From the NCBI RefSeq assembly GCF_014268455.2, contig NZ_CP077085.1, forward strand, positions 2,397,001 through 2,461,000: a stretch of 64,000 nt of DNA, written 5' to 3'. Both the position numbers and the translations under genes were made by a program. The stretch's first letter is position 1. Every line of letters starts with the position of its first letter. The notes beneath the pieces are model-generated. The model saw nothing but the letters and a program-made list of their open reading frames with translations. It had not been told where the DNA came from and searched no databases. Shown piece by piece: positions 1 through 10,700 of this stretch. This DNA is from Pseudomonas shahriarae. Lineage in GTDB: Bacteria > Pseudomonadota > Gammaproteobacteria > Pseudomonadales > Pseudomonadaceae.

Positions 1-1
1 C

Positions 2-3000
2 TTCCCGCTGGTCAGCCTCGACCAGGCACAACTGGAAGGCCTGGGCCTGCCATTGGCGCAGATCGAGGACCTCTATCCGCTGTCGCCGATGCAGCAGGGC
101 ATGCTGTTCCACAGCGCCTACGATGCCGAGCCCGGCGCCTACATCAATCAACTGCGCCTGACCATTGAAGGCCTGGACGTGGCGCGGTTTGCCCAGTGCT
201 GGGAGGCGGTGCTGGAGCGCCATGAAGTGCTGCGCGCACGATGTATCTGGGAAGGCCAGGCGCAGGCGATGCAAGCGATCCAGCGCTCGGTGCAATTGCC
301 GCTGACAGTGCTGGAGAGCGCTCCTGACGACCTCGATCGTTTGGCCCTTGAACAGCGCGAACAAGGCTTCGACCTGCATCAGGCGCCGTTGTTGCGCCTG
401 GTGCTAGTACCGCTGGCGGCCCGGCGTTATGAGCTGATCTACACCAGCCACCACATCCTGATGGATGGCTGGAGCAATGCCCAACTGCTGGGGGAGGTCT
501 TGCAGCGGTACGCCGGACAAGTGCCGCCACCGGCCACCGGGCGTTATGCCGACTATGTGGGCTGGCTGCTGGCGCAGGACGCCGGCGCCAGCGAGCAATT
601 CTGGCGCGTGCAACTGCAAGCGCTGCCCGCGCCGACCTTGCTTGGCAACGCCTTGCCGGCGCCGCGCGAGGGCAGTGGCCATGCCAGTCACCACGTACTG
701 CTGGACGCCACCACCACCGCGCGCCTGGGTGAGTTTGCCCGGCACAACAAGGTCACCTTCAATACCCTGTTGCAAGCGGCATGGGCGGTTTTGCTGCAAC
801 GTTATTGCGGCCAGTCGAGCGTGGCTTTTGGCGCCACAGTGGCCGGGCGTCCGGCTCATTTAGCCGGGATCGAGCAGCAGGTCGGGTTGTTTATCAATAC
901 CTTGCCGATCATTTGCAGCCCGGATGCTACCCATAGCGTCGCCAACTGGCTGCAGCACGTGCAGGCGCACAGTGTGCTCCTGCGTGAGCATGAGCACACA
1001 CCGCTGTACGACATTCAACGCTGGGCCGGGCAGCCTGGTAGTGCGCTGTTCGACACCTTACTGGTGTTTGAAAACTATCCGGTGTCCCAGGCGCTGCAAG
1101 CCGGTGCGCCGGCCGGCTTGAGCTTCAGCGGGCTGCACAACCATGAACAGACCAGCTATCCGCTGACCCTGGGCATCGAGTTGGGTGAAACCCTGAGCCT
1201 GGACTTCAGCTACGCCCGGGCCGATTTCAGCCCGCAGCAGATACGCGTTATCGGCACAAGCCTGCTGCAACTGCTTGCGCAGTTTGTTGAGGATAACCAG
1301 CAAGCACTGGGCAACCTGAGCCTGCGCGAGCCAACCCTGGAGCAAACCGCAGTACAGCCGGCACTCGACCCGCTGCTGGCGCACCAGCGTATCGAACGCC
1401 GCGCGGCAGCGACCCCGGATGCCCTGGCCTTGATCAGCGGTGACGAGCGCTGGACCTATGCCGAGCTCAACCAGCGCGCCAACCGTCTGGCCCATCGCTT
1501 GCGCGAGCAGGGCGTGATGCCCGGCCAGCGCGTCGGGCTGGCGGTGCGTCGCGGTGGGGCGATGATTGCCAGCCTGTTGGCGATCCTCAAGGCAGGCGCC
1601 GCCTACGTGCCACTGGACCCCGATTACCCAGCCCAGCGCCTGGCCTACATGATTGATGACAGCGCAATGGACCTGCTGCTGCGCCAACCCGGCGTACTCG
1701 ACGACGTCCTGGCCGATGCACGCGTGCCGTGCCTGCTGCTCGACGGTTCGGAGCGCGACTACCCACGCACCAACCTGGCCAACCTGGCGCAGGCCGAGCA
1801 TCTGGCCTATGTGATCTACACCTCCGGTTCCACCGGGCAGCCCAAGGGCGTGTCCATCGCCCATGGCGCGCTGCGCGAATTCTGCACGATAGCCGCCGAA
1901 TACTCACAACTCACGTCCCAGGATCGGGTACTGCAATTTGCAACATTCAGCTTCGACGGTTTTGTCGAACAGTGCTTCCCGCCGCTGTGCGAAGGCGCCT
2001 GCCTGGTGCTGCGCGGCGATGAAACCTGGGACACGGCGACCTTGTACGAGCAGATCATCGAACACGGCGTGACCTTGGCCGACTTGCCGGCAGCCTATTG
2101 GTTCCTGCTGGCCCAGGACTGGGCGGCGGACCCGCAGCGCAGTCGCGGGCGACTGCGCCAGGTGCACGTGGGGGGTGAGGCGATGTCGGTGGAGGGGCTC
2201 AAGCTCTGGCACGCCGCAGGCCTTGGCGGCGTGCGCTTGCTCAATACCTACGGCCCGACCGAAGCCACGGTAGTGTCCAGCACCCACTTGTGCCAGCTCG
2301 AGGATGTCGATGAAGCCAATGGCGTACCGATTGGTCGTGCCTTACCGGGGCGAGCGCTGTATGTGCTCGACCGCGACGCCAACCCGGTGCCCGATGACGT
2401 GGTGGGTGAGTTGTGTCTCGCCGCCTGTGAAGGTTTGGCCCAGGGTTATCACCAGCGTCCGGCACTGACCGCCGAGCGTTTTATTCCCGATCCTTTAGCC
2501 GCCGTGGCCGGCAGCCGCGTGTATCGCACTGGCGATCTTGCGCGCCGCGACGCGGCGGGCATGGTGCATTACTGCGGGCGGATCGACCATCAGGTGAAGA
2601 TCCGTGGTTTTCGCATCGAACTGGGCGAAATCGAATCGCGCCTGTTGCAACAATCCGGTGTGCGTGACGCGGTGGTCCTGGCCCATCAAGGCGCAAGTAC
2701 CCAGCAACTGGTGGCCTATATCGTGCCGGCGCAGGCCGAGCGCTCGTTGTGCGAGCGCCTCAAGGCCAGTCTCAAGGCGAGCATGCCGGACTACATGGTG
2801 CCGACCTATTGGATGGTGCTCGACCACTTGCCACTGACCTCCAACGGCAAACTCGACCGCAAGGCCCTGCCGGCACCGGACGCCAGCCTGTTGCAACAGG
2901 ACTACGTGGCACCGGTCACGGCACTGCAACAGCAACTGGCCGATATCTGGCAAACAGTGTTGAACCTGCCGCGCGTGGGTTTGAACGACAACTTCTTCGA

Positions 3001-6000
3001 GCTGGGAGGCGATTCGATCCTGTCGATGCAGGTGGTCAGCCGCGCCCGTCAGGCGGGGCTGCATTTCACTGCCAAAGCGTTGTTCGAGCAGCAAACGATT
3101 CAAGGTTTGGCCAGCGTAACGCGCAGCGGTGAAGGCGTGCCGACCATCGACCAAGGGCCGGTGGCCGGCGTCATGCCGTTGCTGGCGGTGCAGCAGGCGT
3201 TCTTCGAGGAGGATGTTCCCCAGCGCCATCACTGGAACCAATCCGTGCTGCTTGCGCCCCAGCAACCCCTGGACGGCGCACGACTCGCCCAGGCCTTGCA
3301 GGCGCTGGTCGCCCATCACGATGCCTTGCGCCTGAATTTCTACCGCGACGGCGAGCAGTGGGTCGCCAGCCATGGCGAGGCGTCGAACCCTGAGCTGCTG
3401 TGGCAGCATCGGGTCAACGATGAAGCCCAGCTCCAGGCGGTGGCCGATCAGGCCCAGGCCAGCCTGGACCTGCAACAAGGCCCGCTGCTGCGCGCGGTGT
3501 TGTTTGAGCGTGCCGATGGCAGCCAGCGCTTACTGGTGGCGATTCACCACCTGGTAGTCGACGGCGTGTCATGGCGCATCCTCTTGCAAGATCTGCAGGA
3601 CGCTTACCGTCAGCCCGCCCTGGGCTTACCGGCCAAGACCACCGCGTTCAAAACCTGGGCCGAGCAACTGCAAGGTCTTGCCCGCAGTCCCGCGCTGCAA
3701 GCCGAGATTTCGTTTTGGCAATCACTGGGCGCAACCGACAACCATCTGCCGGGCGCCAAGCCGGATGCCAGCTTGCGCAGTCGCGACGGCGTCACGCTTG
3801 ATACACGCCTGAATGCCGAGCTGACCCGGCGCCTGTTGCAGGATGCGCCAGCGGCCTACCGCACCCAGGTCAACGATCTGCTGCTGACCGCGCTGGCGCG
3901 AGTCATCACGCGCTGGACGGGACGCAGCGAGGTGCTGATCCAGCTCGAAGGCCATGGCCGTGAAGAGCTGTTCGACAACCAGGACCTGACCCGCACCGTG
4001 GGTTGGTTCACCAGCCTGTTCCCGGTGCGTCTGGCGCCTGCCGAGGCGCTGGGAGATTCAATCAAGCAGGTCAAGGAACAACTGCGCGCCATTCCCAACC
4101 GGGGCGCAGGCTTTGGCGTCTTGCGTTACCTGGGTGACGCTGCCGTGCAGCAAACCCTGGCGGCACTGCCGGCGCCGCGTATCACCTTCAACTATCTGGG
4201 CCAATTCGACAGCACCGTTGAAGGCGAGCAAACGGCGTTGTTTTTGCCCAGTGGCGAGCATGCCGGGGTTGAGCAGCATCCGGACGCACCACTGGGTAAC
4301 TGGTTGACCCTCAACGGCCAGGTATTTGAAGGCCAATTGTGCCTGGGCTGGACGTTCAGCCAGCAGATGTTCGACGCAGCGACCATCCAGCTACTGGCCG
4401 ACGCCCTGGCTGTAGAGCTCAAGGCTGTGATTGAGCACTGCACCACAACCGGTCATCACGGCGTGACACCGTCGGACTTCCCGCTGGCGGCGTTGACACA
4501 GGCCCACGTGGATGTGCTTGCCGGCGCGCCTGAAGCCATCGAAGACATCTACCCGCTCTCGGCCATGCAGCAAGGCATGTTGTTCCACAGCTTGCTGGAG
4601 CAAAGCGGCGGCGATTACGTCAATCAGATGCAAGTATCGGTGGACGGCCTGGACCCAGAACGCTTTCGCGCAGCGTGGCAGGCGGTGGTCGATGGGCACG
4701 CCATTCTGCGCACGGCCTTTGCCTGGCAGGGCGGTTTGCCGCAGCCGATGCAGGTGGTGCACAAGCAGCTTGATGTGCCCTTTACCGTGCTCGACTGGCG
4801 CGCGCGCGACGATCAATCAGTTGCGCTGCAAGCGCTGGCTGCTGCCGAACTGGCCCAGGGTTTTGACTTGAACCGGCCTGGGCTATTACGCCTGGTACTG
4901 GTGCGCCTGGATGACCGTCGTTGCGAACTGCTTTACACCAACCATCACATCCTGATGGACGGCTGGAGCAATTCCCAACTCCTGGGTGAGGTGCTGCAGC
5001 GTTATGACGGCCAGGCGCCGGGGCCGTCCGTTGGGCGCTATCGCGATTACATCGCCTGGCTGCAACGCCAGGATCAACAGGCCAGTGAACAATTCTGGAG
5101 CGCCAACCTGACGGCACTGGAGGAGCCGACCCTGCTGGCACAGACGGTCAGTGGCCAGGGGCAGGCCGCCGCCGGTCACGGCGACCATCACTTGATGTTG
5201 GATGGGGAGCAAACCCGCCGCCTGAGCGAGTTTGCCCGCCAGCAAAAAGTCACCTCCAACACCTTGGTGCAGGCCGCGTGGCTGTTGCTGTTGCAGCGCT
5301 ACACTGGGCAGGACTGCGTGGCGTTTGGTGCCACGGTCGCCGGTCGCCCGGCTGACTTGCCGGGTATCGAGCAGCAGGTTGGGCTGTTCATCAATACCTT
5401 GCCGGTGGTTGCCAGCCCGCGCGCCGAGCAAACCGTCAGCCAATGGTTACAGGTCGTGCAGGGGCAAAACCTGGCCTTGCGCGAGCATGAGCACACGCCG
5501 TTGTTCGATATCCAGCGTTGGGCCGGGCAGAGCGGTGACGCACTGTTCGACAGCCTGCTGGTATTTGAAAACTACCCGGTGGCCGAAACCCTCAAGCGCG
5601 GCGCGCCGCAAGGCTTGGTGTTCGGCGAAGTGCAGAGTCATGAGCAGACCCATTATCCGTTGAGCCTGTCGGTCAGTCTGGGGCAGACCCTGAGTGTGCA
5701 TTACCGCTATAGCCATGGGCACTTTAGCGCCGACACCATCAGCGAGCTCAGCGGGCATTTCAGCCACGTGCTGCTGGGTATGCTCGATCAGCCCGAGCTG
5801 GCGCTGGGTGATTTGTCGATGCAAGGCGCTGCGCGGCAACAACAGATGGTCGCGCAATGGAACCCGGCGGCGGTCGATTACCCGCGCGGGCAATGCATCC
5901 ACCAACTGTTCGAGGCCCAGGCTGAGCGCGCTCCCGATGCCGTCGCCCTGGTGTTCGGCCAGCAGTCGCTGACCTATCGCGAGCTCAACGAACAGGCCAA

Positions 6001-7726
6001 CCAACTGGCGCATCGGTTGCTGGCCGAAGGTGTCGGGCCGGATCGTCTGGTGGGGATCGCGGTGGAGCGCGGCTTGCCGATGATCATCAGCCTGCTGGCG
6101 ATCCTCAAGGCCGGTGGCGCCTATGTGCCGCTGGACCCGGCATACCCGGCTGATCGCCTGGCGTACATGATGCAAGACAGCGGCCTGAGGTTGCTGATTA
6201 CCCAGGCGCCGCTGCTGGGGGCGCTGCCAATTCCAGGCGGTGTCCAGGCGCTGGTACTGGACGGTGAGGCGGGCTGGTTCGCGGGCTATCCGAGCCACAA
6301 CCCGCAGCCATCGGCCGGGCCGGGCAACCTTGCCTATGCAATCTACACCTCAGGTTCAACCGGCAAGCCCAAAGGGGTAATGGTGCCCCATGGCGCCCTG
6401 GGCAACTTCATTGCGAGCATGGCCCGCCAGCCGGGGCTTGCGGTGGGAGAGCGGATCCTGTCTCTGACCACCTTCTCGTTCGATATCTTCGGCCTGGAGA
6501 TCTACCTGCCGCTGACCGTTGGCGCCTGTGCGGTGTTGGTGGACAAAGACACCACCCTCGACCCGGACGCGATCCTCGCCACCGTGGCTACCCAGCGTGT
6601 CAACACCCTGCAAGCCACGCCCTCGACCTGGCGCATGTTGCTCGACAGCCCGCAGGTGGCGGCGTTGCAGGGCTGCACCTTGCTCTGCGGTGGCGAAGCC
6701 CTGGCCGATGAACTGGCGGCACGCATGCTCGCCCTCGGTGGAGCGGTATGGAACCTCTATGGGCCAACCGAAACCACCATTTGGTCAGCCGCCCATCGTC
6801 TCGACGGCCAGCCATGGCTGGGGCGGCCGATCGACAACACCGGCCTGTACATCGTCAGCCAGGACGGTGCCTTGGCCCCGGTCGGCGTGCCCGGCGAGCT
6901 GTTGATCGGCGGTGACGGCCTGGCGCGCGGCTACTTCCAGCGCCCAGGCCTGACTGCCGAACGTTTCCTGCCCGACCCGTTCGGTGCGCCCGGCCAGCGC
7001 TTGTACCGCACCGGCGACCTGGCGCGCTATCGCGCCGAAGGGGTGATCGAATACCTCGGGCGCTTGGACCACCAGGTGAAAATTCGCGGCTTCCGGATCG
7101 AACTGGGGGAAATCGAAGCGCGCATCCAGGCCCAGGATGCTGTGCGCGAAGCGGCCGTGGTGGCCCTCGATGGACCCAGCGGCCCGCAATTGGTGGGTTA
7201 CGTAGTGCTCGCCGAATCGACGGACAGCACCGAGCAACATACGGCGTTGCGCGAGTCGATCAAGGCCGGGCTCAAGCAGCATCTGGCCGACTACATGCTC
7301 CCTGCGCACCTGGTGTTCGTTGCGCAGATGCCCTTGACCCCCAACGGCAAACTGGACCGCAAGGCCTTGCCGGCACCGGATGTCAGCCAGACGCAAAAAG
7401 CCTATGTGGCGCCGGTTTCGGAACTTGAGCAGCAACTGGCCGGGATCTGGCAAGAGGTGCTCAAGGTCGAGCGCGTGGGGCTTGGCGACAACTTCTTCGA
7501 CCTGGGCGGGCACTCCCTGCAAGTGGTGGTGATGCTGTCCCGTGTGCGGGCAGTGCTTGGGGTAGACGTGGCCGTGAAGGACTTTTACGCGCAGGACAGC
7601 CTCGGGGCCTTGGCCCAATCGCTGGTCGATGCGACCCGGGACGATGGCCTGGATGATGACTTTGACCTGATCTTCGATGCCCTTGATGAACTGGAGCAGG
7701 AAAACCTGGAGGAAACCAATGCTTAA
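2..7726 (+). CDS. Pyoverdine side-chain NRPS, 5'-truncated (E end)-C-A-T-E-C-A-T; D-Lys then Gly
   Basis: The frame is open to the window edge, so the true start lies upstream. The first about 17 codons read as the end of an epimerase domain running into a D-accepting condensation domain, so an upstream module with epimerase is missing. Order: C (about nt 60-1330, HHILMDGW), A1 (about 1400-2870), T1 (GGDSI, about 3010), E (about 3170-4500, HHLVVDGVSW), C2 (about 4540-5850), A2 (about 5900-7370), T2 (GGHSL, about 7510). Aligned by eye to GrsA, the A1 pocket is D-G-E-D-H-G-T-V, the code I know for lysine in pyoverdine synthetases; A2 is D-I-L-Q-L-G-L-I, the glycine code. The two modules should add D-Lys and Gly. 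The acidic C-terminal tail (FDALDELEQENLEE) looks like a docking helix for the next subunit, whose start overlaps by 8 nt. Confidence 0.93.
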   Translation, partial: FPLVSLDQAQLEGLGLPLAQIEDLYPLSPMQQGMLFHSAYDAEPGAYINQLRLTIEGLDVARFAQCWEAVLERHEVLRARCIWEGQAQAMQAIQRSVQLPLTVLESAPDDLDRLALEQREQGFDLHQAPLLRLVLVPLAARRYELIYTSHHILMDGWSNAQLLGEVLQRYAGQVPPPATGRYADYVGWLLAQDAGASEQFWRVQLQALPAPTLLGNALPAPREGSGHASHHVLLDATTTARLGEFARHNKVTFNTLLQAAWAVLLQRYCGQSSVAFGATVAGRPAHLAGIEQQVGLFINTLPIICSPDATHSVANWLQHVQAHSVLLREHEHTPLYDIQRWAGQPGSALFDTLLVFENYPVSQALQAGAPAGLSFSGLHNHEQTSYPLTLGIELGETLSLDFSYARADFSPQQIRVIGTSLLQLLAQFVEDNQQALGNLSLREPTLEQTAVQPALDPLLAHQRIERRAAATPDALALISGDERWTYAELNQRANRLAHRLREQGVMPGQRVGLAVRRGGAMIASLLAILKAGAAYVPLDPDYPAQRLAYMIDDSAMDLLLRQPGVLDDVLADARVPCLLLDGSERDYPRTNLANLAQAEHLAYVIYTSGSTGQPKGVSIAHGALREFCTIAAEYSQLTSQDRVLQFATFSFDGFVEQCFPPLCEGACLVLRGDETWDTATLYEQIIEHGVTLADLPAAYWFLLAQDWAADPQRSRGRLRQVHVGGEAMSVEGLKLWHAAGLGGVRLLNTYGPTEATVVSSTHLCQLEDVDEANGVPIGRALPGRALYVLDRDANPVPDDVVGELCLAACEGLAQGYHQRPALTAERFIPDPLAAVAGSRVYRTGDLARRDAAGMVHYCGRIDHQVKIRGFRIELGEIESRLLQQSGVRDAVVLAHQGASTQQLVAYIVPAQAERSLCERLKASLKASMPDYMVPTYWMVLDHLPLTSNGKLDRKALPAPDASLLQQDYVAPVTALQQQLADIWQTVLNLPRVGLNDNFFELGGDSILSMQVVSRARQAGLHFTAKALFEQQTIQGLASVTRSGEGVPTIDQGPVAGVMPLLAVQQAFFEEDVPQRHHWNQSVLLAPQQPLDGARLAQALQALVAHHDALRLNFYRDGEQWVASHGEASNPELLWQHRVNDEAQLQAVADQAQASLDLQQGPLLRAVLFERADGSQRLLVAIHHLVVDGVSWRILLQDLQDAYRQPALGLPAKTTAFKTWAEQLQGLARSPALQAEISFWQSLGATDNHLPGAKPDASLRSRDGVTLDTRLNAELTRRLLQDAPAAYRTQVNDLLLTALARVITRWTGRSEVLIQLEGHGREELFDNQDLTRTVGWFTSLFPVRLAPAEALGDSIKQVKEQLRAIPNRGAGFGVLRYLGDAAVQQTLAALPAPRITFNYLGQFDSTVEGEQTALFLPSGEHAGVEQHPDAPLGNWLTLNGQVFEGQLCLGWTFSQQMFDAATIQLLADALAVELKAVIEHCTTTGHHGVTPSDFPLAALTQAHVDVLAGAPEAIEDIYPLSAMQQGMLFHSLLEQSGGDYVNQMQVSVDGLDPERFRAAWQAVVDGHAILRTAFAWQGGLPQPMQVVHKQLDVPFTVLDWRARDDQSVALQALAAAELAQGFDLNRPGLLRLVLVRLDDRRCELLYTNHHILMDGWSNSQLLGEVLQRYDGQAPGPSVGRYRDYIAWLQRQDQQASEQFWSANLTALEEPTLLAQTVSGQGQAAAGHGDHHLMLDGEQTRRLSEFARQQKVTSNTLVQAAWLLLLQRYTGQDCVAFGATVAGRPADLPGIEQQVGLFINTLPVVASPRAEQTVSQWLQVVQGQNLALREHEHTPLFDIQRWAGQSGDALFDSLLVFENYPVAETLKRGAPQGLVFGEVQSHEQTHYPLSLSVSLGQTLSVHYRYSHGHFSADTISELSGHFSHVLLGMLDQPELALGDLSMQGAARQQQMVAQWNPAAVDYPRGQCIHQLFEAQAERAPDAVALVFGQQSLTYRELNEQANQLAHRLLAEGVGPDRLVGIAVERGLPMIISLLAILKAGGAYVPLDPAYPADRLAYMMQDSGLRLLITQAPLLGALPIPGGVQALVLDGEAGWFAGYPSHNPQPSAGPGNLAYAIYTSGSTGKPKGVMVPHGALGNFIASMARQPGLAVGERILSLTTFSFDIFGLEIYLPLTVGACAVLVDKDTTLDPDAILATVATQRVNTLQATPSTWRMLLDSPQVAALQGCTLLCGGEALADELAARMLALGGAVWNLYGPTETTIWSAAHRLDGQPWLGRPIDNTGLYIVSQDGALAPVGVPGELLIGGDGLARGYFQRPGLTAERFLPDPFGAPGQRLYRTGDLARYRAEGVIEYLGRLDHQVKIRGFRIELGEIEARIQAQDAVREAAVVALDGPSGPQLVGYVVLAESTDSTEQHTALRESIKAGLKQHLADYMLPAHLVFVAQMPLTPNGKLDRKALPAPDVSQTQKAYVAPVSELEQQLAGIWQEVLKVERVGLGDNFFDLGGHSLQVVVMLSRVRAVLGVDVAVKDFYAQDSLGALAQSLVDATRDDGLDDDFDLIFDALDELEQENLEETNA

Positions 7727-10700
7727 GCAAGGCGGGGCCAAAACCGCAGAACTGGTGGCGCGCATCAAGGACTTGAGCGCACCCAAGCGTGCGCAACTGT
7801 TCCGCAAGCTGGAGCAGCAGGGCGTCAACGTCGCGCGTTTCCCGATTGTGCCGGCTAGCGAAACCGGGCCCCAGCAACTGTCGTATGCCCAGCAGCGGCA
7901 ATGGTTTCTCTGGCAGTTCGACCCAACGGGCAGTGCCTACAACATCTGTACGGCGCTGCATTTGAAGGGGGAGCTGGATGTCGAGGCGCTGCAACGCAGC
8001 CTGTCGCAGGTGCTGGCGCGCCATGAAGGGCTGCGCGCCGGATTTGTGCAGCAAGGCGAGCAGGTGCGATGCATCATGCGGCCCATCGAAGCCGTGGAGC
8101 TGGCGGTGCAGGCTGCCCCGGCAGGCGATCCCGAGTCCGTAATCAAGGCGTTTGTCCAGGTGCAGAGCAGCCAGCCGTTCGATCTGGAACACGATCTGCT
8201 GCTGCGCGCCGCAGTGTTGCGTCTGGCGGACGATGAGCACGTGTTGGTACTGACGTTGCACCACATCATCACCGATGGCTGGTCGATGCAGATCATGATC
8301 GATGAGCTGCTGGCGCTGTACATTGCCCAGGTCACGGGCACGCCTTGCGCGTTGCCGGCACCGATCATTCAATACGCTGACTATGCCGCCTGGCAACGGC
8401 AATGGCTGGAGGCCGGGGAAGGGCGCCGGCAACTGGATTACTGGCGCGGTAAATTGGGCAGCGAGCACGTCTTGCTTGAACTACCGGTGGATCGCCCACG
8501 CCTGGGGCCACCGGACCAGCGTGGGGCGACGCTGCCGCTGGCGTTGGATCGTGCCTTGAGCGACGGCCTCAAGGGCCTGGCGCAGCAGCAAGGGGTGAGC
8601 CCGTTCATGTTGTTGCTGGCGTCGTTCCAGGTGCTGTTGCACCGCTACAGCGGCCAGTCTGACATTCGCGTCGGCGTACCCACCGCCAACCGCAACCGGG
8701 CCGAGACCGAGCGGGTCATCGGCTTTTTCGTCAATACCCAGGTGATGCAGGCCACGCTCGACAGCCAGCAGCCCTTTGCGGACTTTGTGCAGACGGTCAA
8801 GGCGGCGGCCCACGAGGCCCAGACCTGGCAAGACCTGCCGTTCGAGCAGTTGGTGGAGGCGCTGCAGCCCGAGCGCAACAGCCTGCACACACCGCTGTTC
8901 CAGGTGATGTTCAACCATCAGATGGAAACTGGCCGGTTTGCCGATGGCCAACCCCTGGGCGGATTGCTGTGCACGCCAGTCGACTCGGAAAACCTCAGTG
9001 CGCCGTTTGACCTGACCCTCAACACCTTCGACGGCCCTGATGGCCTGTCGGCGGTCCTCACCTATGCCACCGATATCTTTGACGCCTCGACCGTCGAACG
9101 CATGGCGCGGCATTGGCAGAGATTGTTGCAGGGCATGGTCGATGATCCACGGCAGCGCATCGGTCAACTGCCGATGCTCAACGCCGCTGAACAGCACCTG
9201 GCGTTGCAAACCTGGAACGCCAGCACTGCCGACTACCCTCGCGACAGCGCCATCCACCACCTGATCGAAGCCCAGGCCGCCCGCACCCCGGATGCCGTAG
9301 CATTGGTCTTCGACACCCAGTCATTGACCTTTGCCCGACTCAACCAGCAGGCCAACCGCCTGGCCCATCGCCTGATCGCGGCCGGTGTCGGCCCTGATGT
9401 ACTGGTGGGAATTGCGGTGCAACGCAGCGTTGACCTGGTGGTCGGGCTGCTGGCGATTCTCAAGGCCGGTGGCGCCTATGTGCCGCTGGACCCGGCGTAC
9501 CCCGAGGATCGCCTAGCCTACATGATGCAAGACAGCGGCCTGGCCCTGCTGCTGACCCAGGCACCGTTGCTGGCGCGCTTGCCGATCCCGGCCGGGGTCA
9601 GTGCCCTGGTCCTGGACCAACCGGATGCGTGGCTCGATGGCTACAGCTGCGAAAACCCGCTGCCGCGCACCACGGCCGAACACCTGGCCTACGTGATCTA
9701 CACCTCCGGCTCCACCGGCAAGCCCAAAGGCGTGATGGTGCGCCATGGCGCCCTGACCAACTTTGTGTGCAGCATGGCCCGCCAGCCGGGCCTGGATGCC
9801 AATGACCGGCTGCTGTCGCTGACCACCTTTTCGTTCGATATTTTCGGCCTGGAAATCTATGGGCCACTGTTGGCTGGCGCAACCCTGGTGCTGACCGGGC
9901 AGGACATCAACCTCGACCCGCAAGCCTTGCTTGCCCTGGTCAAACAGCAGCGCATCAGCGTGTTGCAGGCCACGCCCTCGACCTGGCGCATGCTGCTCGA
10001 TCACCCGCAGGCCGATGAGCTCAAGGGTTGCAAACTGCTGTGCGGCGGTGAGGCGCTGCCCCTGGAACTGGCGACCCGCCTTTTGGCGCTTTCGCCCCAG
10101 GTGTGGAACCTCTACGGGCCGACCGAGACCACCATCTGGTCGGCGCAGTACCCGCTCACGCCAACCCAGCCTCAGCCGTGGCTGGGCGGGCCGATTGCCA
10201 ATACCAGCCTGTATATCCTCGACGATAACCTGGCGCCGGTGCCGGTCGGGGTGGCGGGTGAATTGTTGATTGGCGGCGATGGCCTGGCGCGGGGTTATTT
10301 CCAGCGCCCGGCACTCACCGCCGAACGCTTCCTGCCTGACCCATTTGGTGCGCCCGGTACGCGCCTGTACCGCACCGGCGACCTGGCGCGCTACCGCGCG
10401 GACGGGGTGATCGAGTACATCGGTCGCGTGGATCACCAGGTAAAAATCCGTGGATTGCGGATCGAACTGGGGGAAATCGAGGCGCGGCTGTTGGAGCAAC
10501 CGCAAGTGCGCGAAGCCGCCGTGGTGGTGCGGGACGTCGCTGGCCATCCGCAGTTGGTGGCGTACGTGGTTGCCGTGCAAGCGGTCAGCGATGAACAGGC
10601 GCTGCGTGAGGCGTGCAAGCGTCAGCTCAAGGGCGACCTGCCGGAGTACATGGTGCCCAGCCATTGGGTCTTCCTCGACAGCCTGCCGCTGACTCCCAAC

